Shown: piece after piece, positions 5,441 to 6,624 of the stretch | How the letters are laid out: each line of letters opens with the position of its first letter | How positions within the stretch are numbered: the stretch's first letter is position 1 | Position numbers and translations under genes: made by a program | Assembly (NCBI GenBank): GCA_028694405.1 | Contig: JAQUTM010000128.1 | Span: forward strand, 1 to 6,624 | DNA: 6,624 nt | Origin: Oscillospiraceae bacterium | GTDB taxonomy: Bacteria; Bacillota; Clostridia; Oscillospirales; Ruminococcaceae | Direction of reading: 5' to 3' | Notes under the pieces: generated by a model | What the model was told of the DNA's origin: nothing | Databases searched by the model: none | The model's input: only the letters and a program-made list of their open reading frames with translations

Positions 5441-6466
5441 ATGGCTAAAAAAGTTGTTACTTTTGGCGAAATTATGTTGCGTCTTGCCCCAGAGGGCTAC
5501 TACCGTTTTACACAGGCTGAGAAAATGGGTTCTACCTACGGCGGCGGCGAGGCTAACGTTGCTATTTCTTTGGCTAACTACGGCTTAGATGCAGCTTTTG
5601 TTACAAAACTTCCAAAACATGACATCGGTCAAGCTGCTGTAAACAGCCTGCGCAAATACGGCGTAGACACAAGCAAAATTGTTCGTGGCGGCGAGCGTGT
5701 AGGTATCTACTACTTGGAGAAAGGTGCTTCTCAGCGTCCTTCCAAATGCATTTACGACCGTGCAGGCAGCGCTATTGCAACTGCTACTGCTGCTGATTTT
5801 GATTGGAACACCATTTTTGAGGGTGTTGAGTGGTTCCACTTTACAGGTATTACTCCTGCTTTGGGCGCTAACGTTGTAGAAATCTGCCGTGAGGCTTGCA
5901 AAGCTGCAAAAGCAAAAGGCATCACCATCAGCTGCGACTTGAACTACCGCGGCAAATTGTGGACACGCGCAGAGGCAAAAGCCGCTATGAGCGATTTGTG
6001 CCAATACGTTGATGTTTGCATTGCAAACGAAGAGGACGCTAAAGATGTATTTGGCATTGAGGCCGAAAACACCGATATCCACGGCGGTAAATTGAACCAC
6101 GACGGTTACAAGAGCGTTGCCAAACAACTGGCTGACACCTTTAACTTCTCCAAAGTTGCAATCACACTACGTAGCTCTATCAGCGCTAACGACAATGATT
6201 GGGCTGCTATGCTTTACGACGGCAACGAATACTACTTCTCCAAAAGCTACCACATGCACATTGTTGACCGCGTAGGCGGCGGCGATAGCTTTGGCGGCGG
6301 CTTAATCTACAGCTGCTTGATGGGCAAAGAGCCTCAGGCTGCTTTGGAGTTTGCTGTTGCAGCAAGCTGCTTAAAACACACCATCGAGGGCGACTACAAC
6401 ATGGTAAGTGTTGACGAAGTAGAAAAATTGGCAGGCGGCGACGGTTCCGGCCGTGTACAGCGCTAA
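5441..6466 (+). CDS. kdgK: 2-keto-3-deoxygluconate kinase, PfkB family
   Basis: The enzyme phosphorylates 2-keto-3-deoxygluconate with ATP to give KDPG, the substrate of the aldolase encoded just upstream. It is cytoplasmic. The 341-residue length fits the family. The N-terminus has the PfkB sugar-binding region (VVTFGEIMLRL at 5-15, YGGGEANVAISLANYG at 33-48). CDLNYRGKLW (165-174) matches KDG kinases. The C-terminal signature DRVGGGDSFGGG (276-287) carries the expected catalytic base Asp282, with GGGD in place of the more common GAGD. The region VAITLRSSISANDNDWAAMLYDG (239-261) also resembles Firmicute KDG kinases. The start is ATG 5441 with AAGGAG (5425-5430) ten bases upstream. It is the second gene of the unit and ends before the hairpin at 6484-6512. 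Other PfkB sugar kinases are possible, but the aldolase partner makes KDG the likely substrate. Confidence 0.94.
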   Translation: MAKKVVTFGEIMLRLAPEGYYRFTQAEKMGSTYGGGEANVAISLANYGLDAAFVTKLPKHDIGQAAVNSLRKYGVDTSKIVRGGERVGIYYLEKGASQRPSKCIYDRAGSAIATATAADFDWNTIFEGVEWFHFTGITPALGANVVEICREACKAAKAKGITISCDLNYRGKLWTRAEAKAAMSDLCQYVDVCIANEEDAKDVFGIEAENTDIHGGKLNHDGYKSVAKQLADTFNFSKVAITLRSSISANDNDWAAMLYDGNEYYFSKSYHMHIVDRVGGGDSFGGGLIYSCLMGKEPQAALEFAVAASCLKHTIEGDYNMVSVDEVEKLAGGDGSGRVQR

Positions 6467-6483
6467 TATTACTTTTAGTAAAA

Positions 6484-6512
6484 AAAGGCGGAGCACTGTA
6501 GTGCTCCCCTTT
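6484..6512. terminator. Bidirectional terminator after kdgK
   Basis: A 12-bp stem with one bulged C at 6489 closes on a TGTA loop (6484-6488 and 6490-6496 with 6501-6512). On the plus strand, Ts end the stem 18 bases after the kdgK stop. On the minus strand, the hairpin runs into seven Ts (complement of A at 6480-6486), so it is the stronger terminator for transcription arriving from the right. This fits convergent genes sharing one site. Confidence 0.8.
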
Positions 6513-6564
6513 ATAAAGCGGATAAATACAGTTTGTCCGTTTTATAAAGGATTGACTCTCCTTT
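6513..6564. repeat. Two further stem-loops abutting the terminator
   Basis: Directly after the terminator, 6513-6526 pairs with 6532-6545 (14 pairs, two of them G-U, five-base loop). Directly after that, AAAGGA (6546-6551) pairs with TCCTTT (6559-6564) around seven bases. Neither is followed by a clean T-run. With the terminator they make three hairpins with no bases between them. They may protect the 3' ends of the convergent transcripts. Confidence 0.5.
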
Positions 6565-6624
6565 AACTTGGTAAAGCTTTTTTGCCTGGCAGCTCAAAGG
6601 CTTCTACAACCAATATTTGATAGG
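6563..6624 (-). CDS. Probable C-terminal end of a gene entering from the right edge
   Basis: A minus-strand frame runs in from the window edge for 19 codons, ending in ELPGKKALPS and a TAA at 6563-6565. The other two minus frames contain stops within this stretch. The T7-tailed terminator at 6484-6512 faces this direction, which supports a gene ending here. Nineteen residues are too few to name a family, and an open frame this short can arise by chance. Confidence 0.4.
   Translation of the reverse strand, partial: YQILVVEAFELPGKKALPS

Noticed and set aside
5585..6127. 180-codon open frame on the minus strand inside kdgK
   Set aside because: It is antisense to a clear kinase gene with intact motifs, has no recognisable domain, and its composition (rich in Cys, Ala, Val, Phe) is what the complement of this codon usage produces.

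Overview
The window reads as chromosomal DNA from an anaerobic, endospore-forming Firmicute, probably a clostridial gut-type organism (Oscillospiraceae/Ruminococcaceae are my best guess). The reasons are a SpoIID sporulation gene, clostridial-style citrate synthase motifs (GMGHAVY), moderate GC, near-consensus sigma-A promoters and U-tract intrinsic terminators. This placement is inference from gene content, not a database match.

Layout. Positions 1-384 are non-coding and hold seven copies of a short AGCGCC(C/G)TTTT motif in both orientations. Six of them form three perfect inverted-repeat pairs, and one pair carries a matched change in both arms. A minus-strand tRNA-Pro(UGG) transcription unit follows: consensus promoter at 600-628, tRNA at 477-552 with an encoded CCA, and terminator at 385-418. 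Next is a minus-strand two-gene unit: citrate synthase (1505-2863) and an unrecognised eight-helix membrane protein (702-1505), joined by a one-base TAATG overlap. Its promoter lies at 2960-2988, and a possible 24-codon leader ORF overlaps the citrate synthase ATG. An 18-bp perfect hairpin at 641-686 separates this unit from the tRNA promoter.

On the plus strand, a divergent spoIID gene (3069-4073) ends at a strong terminator (4145-4187). A perfect-hexamer promoter (4272-4299), embedded in a cluster of TGAAAC/GTTTCA half-sites, then drives a KDPG aldolase with an extra C-terminal glyoxalase-like (VOC) domain (4390-5355) and 2-keto-3-deoxygluconate kinase (5441-6466). These two enzymes catalyse consecutive steps: KDG is phosphorylated to KDPG, which is split to pyruvate and glyceraldehyde 3-phosphate. 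This is the common end of hexuronate/pectin breakdown. The right edge has three abutting stem-loops and the probable tail of a convergent minus-strand gene.

Most of the window is ordinary metabolism and sporulation. The parts most worth a second look are the palindromic repeat array at the left edge, the aldolase-VOC fusion, the operator cluster before it, and the membrane protein coupled to citrate synthase. I see no defence system, CRISPR array, transposase or phage gene.
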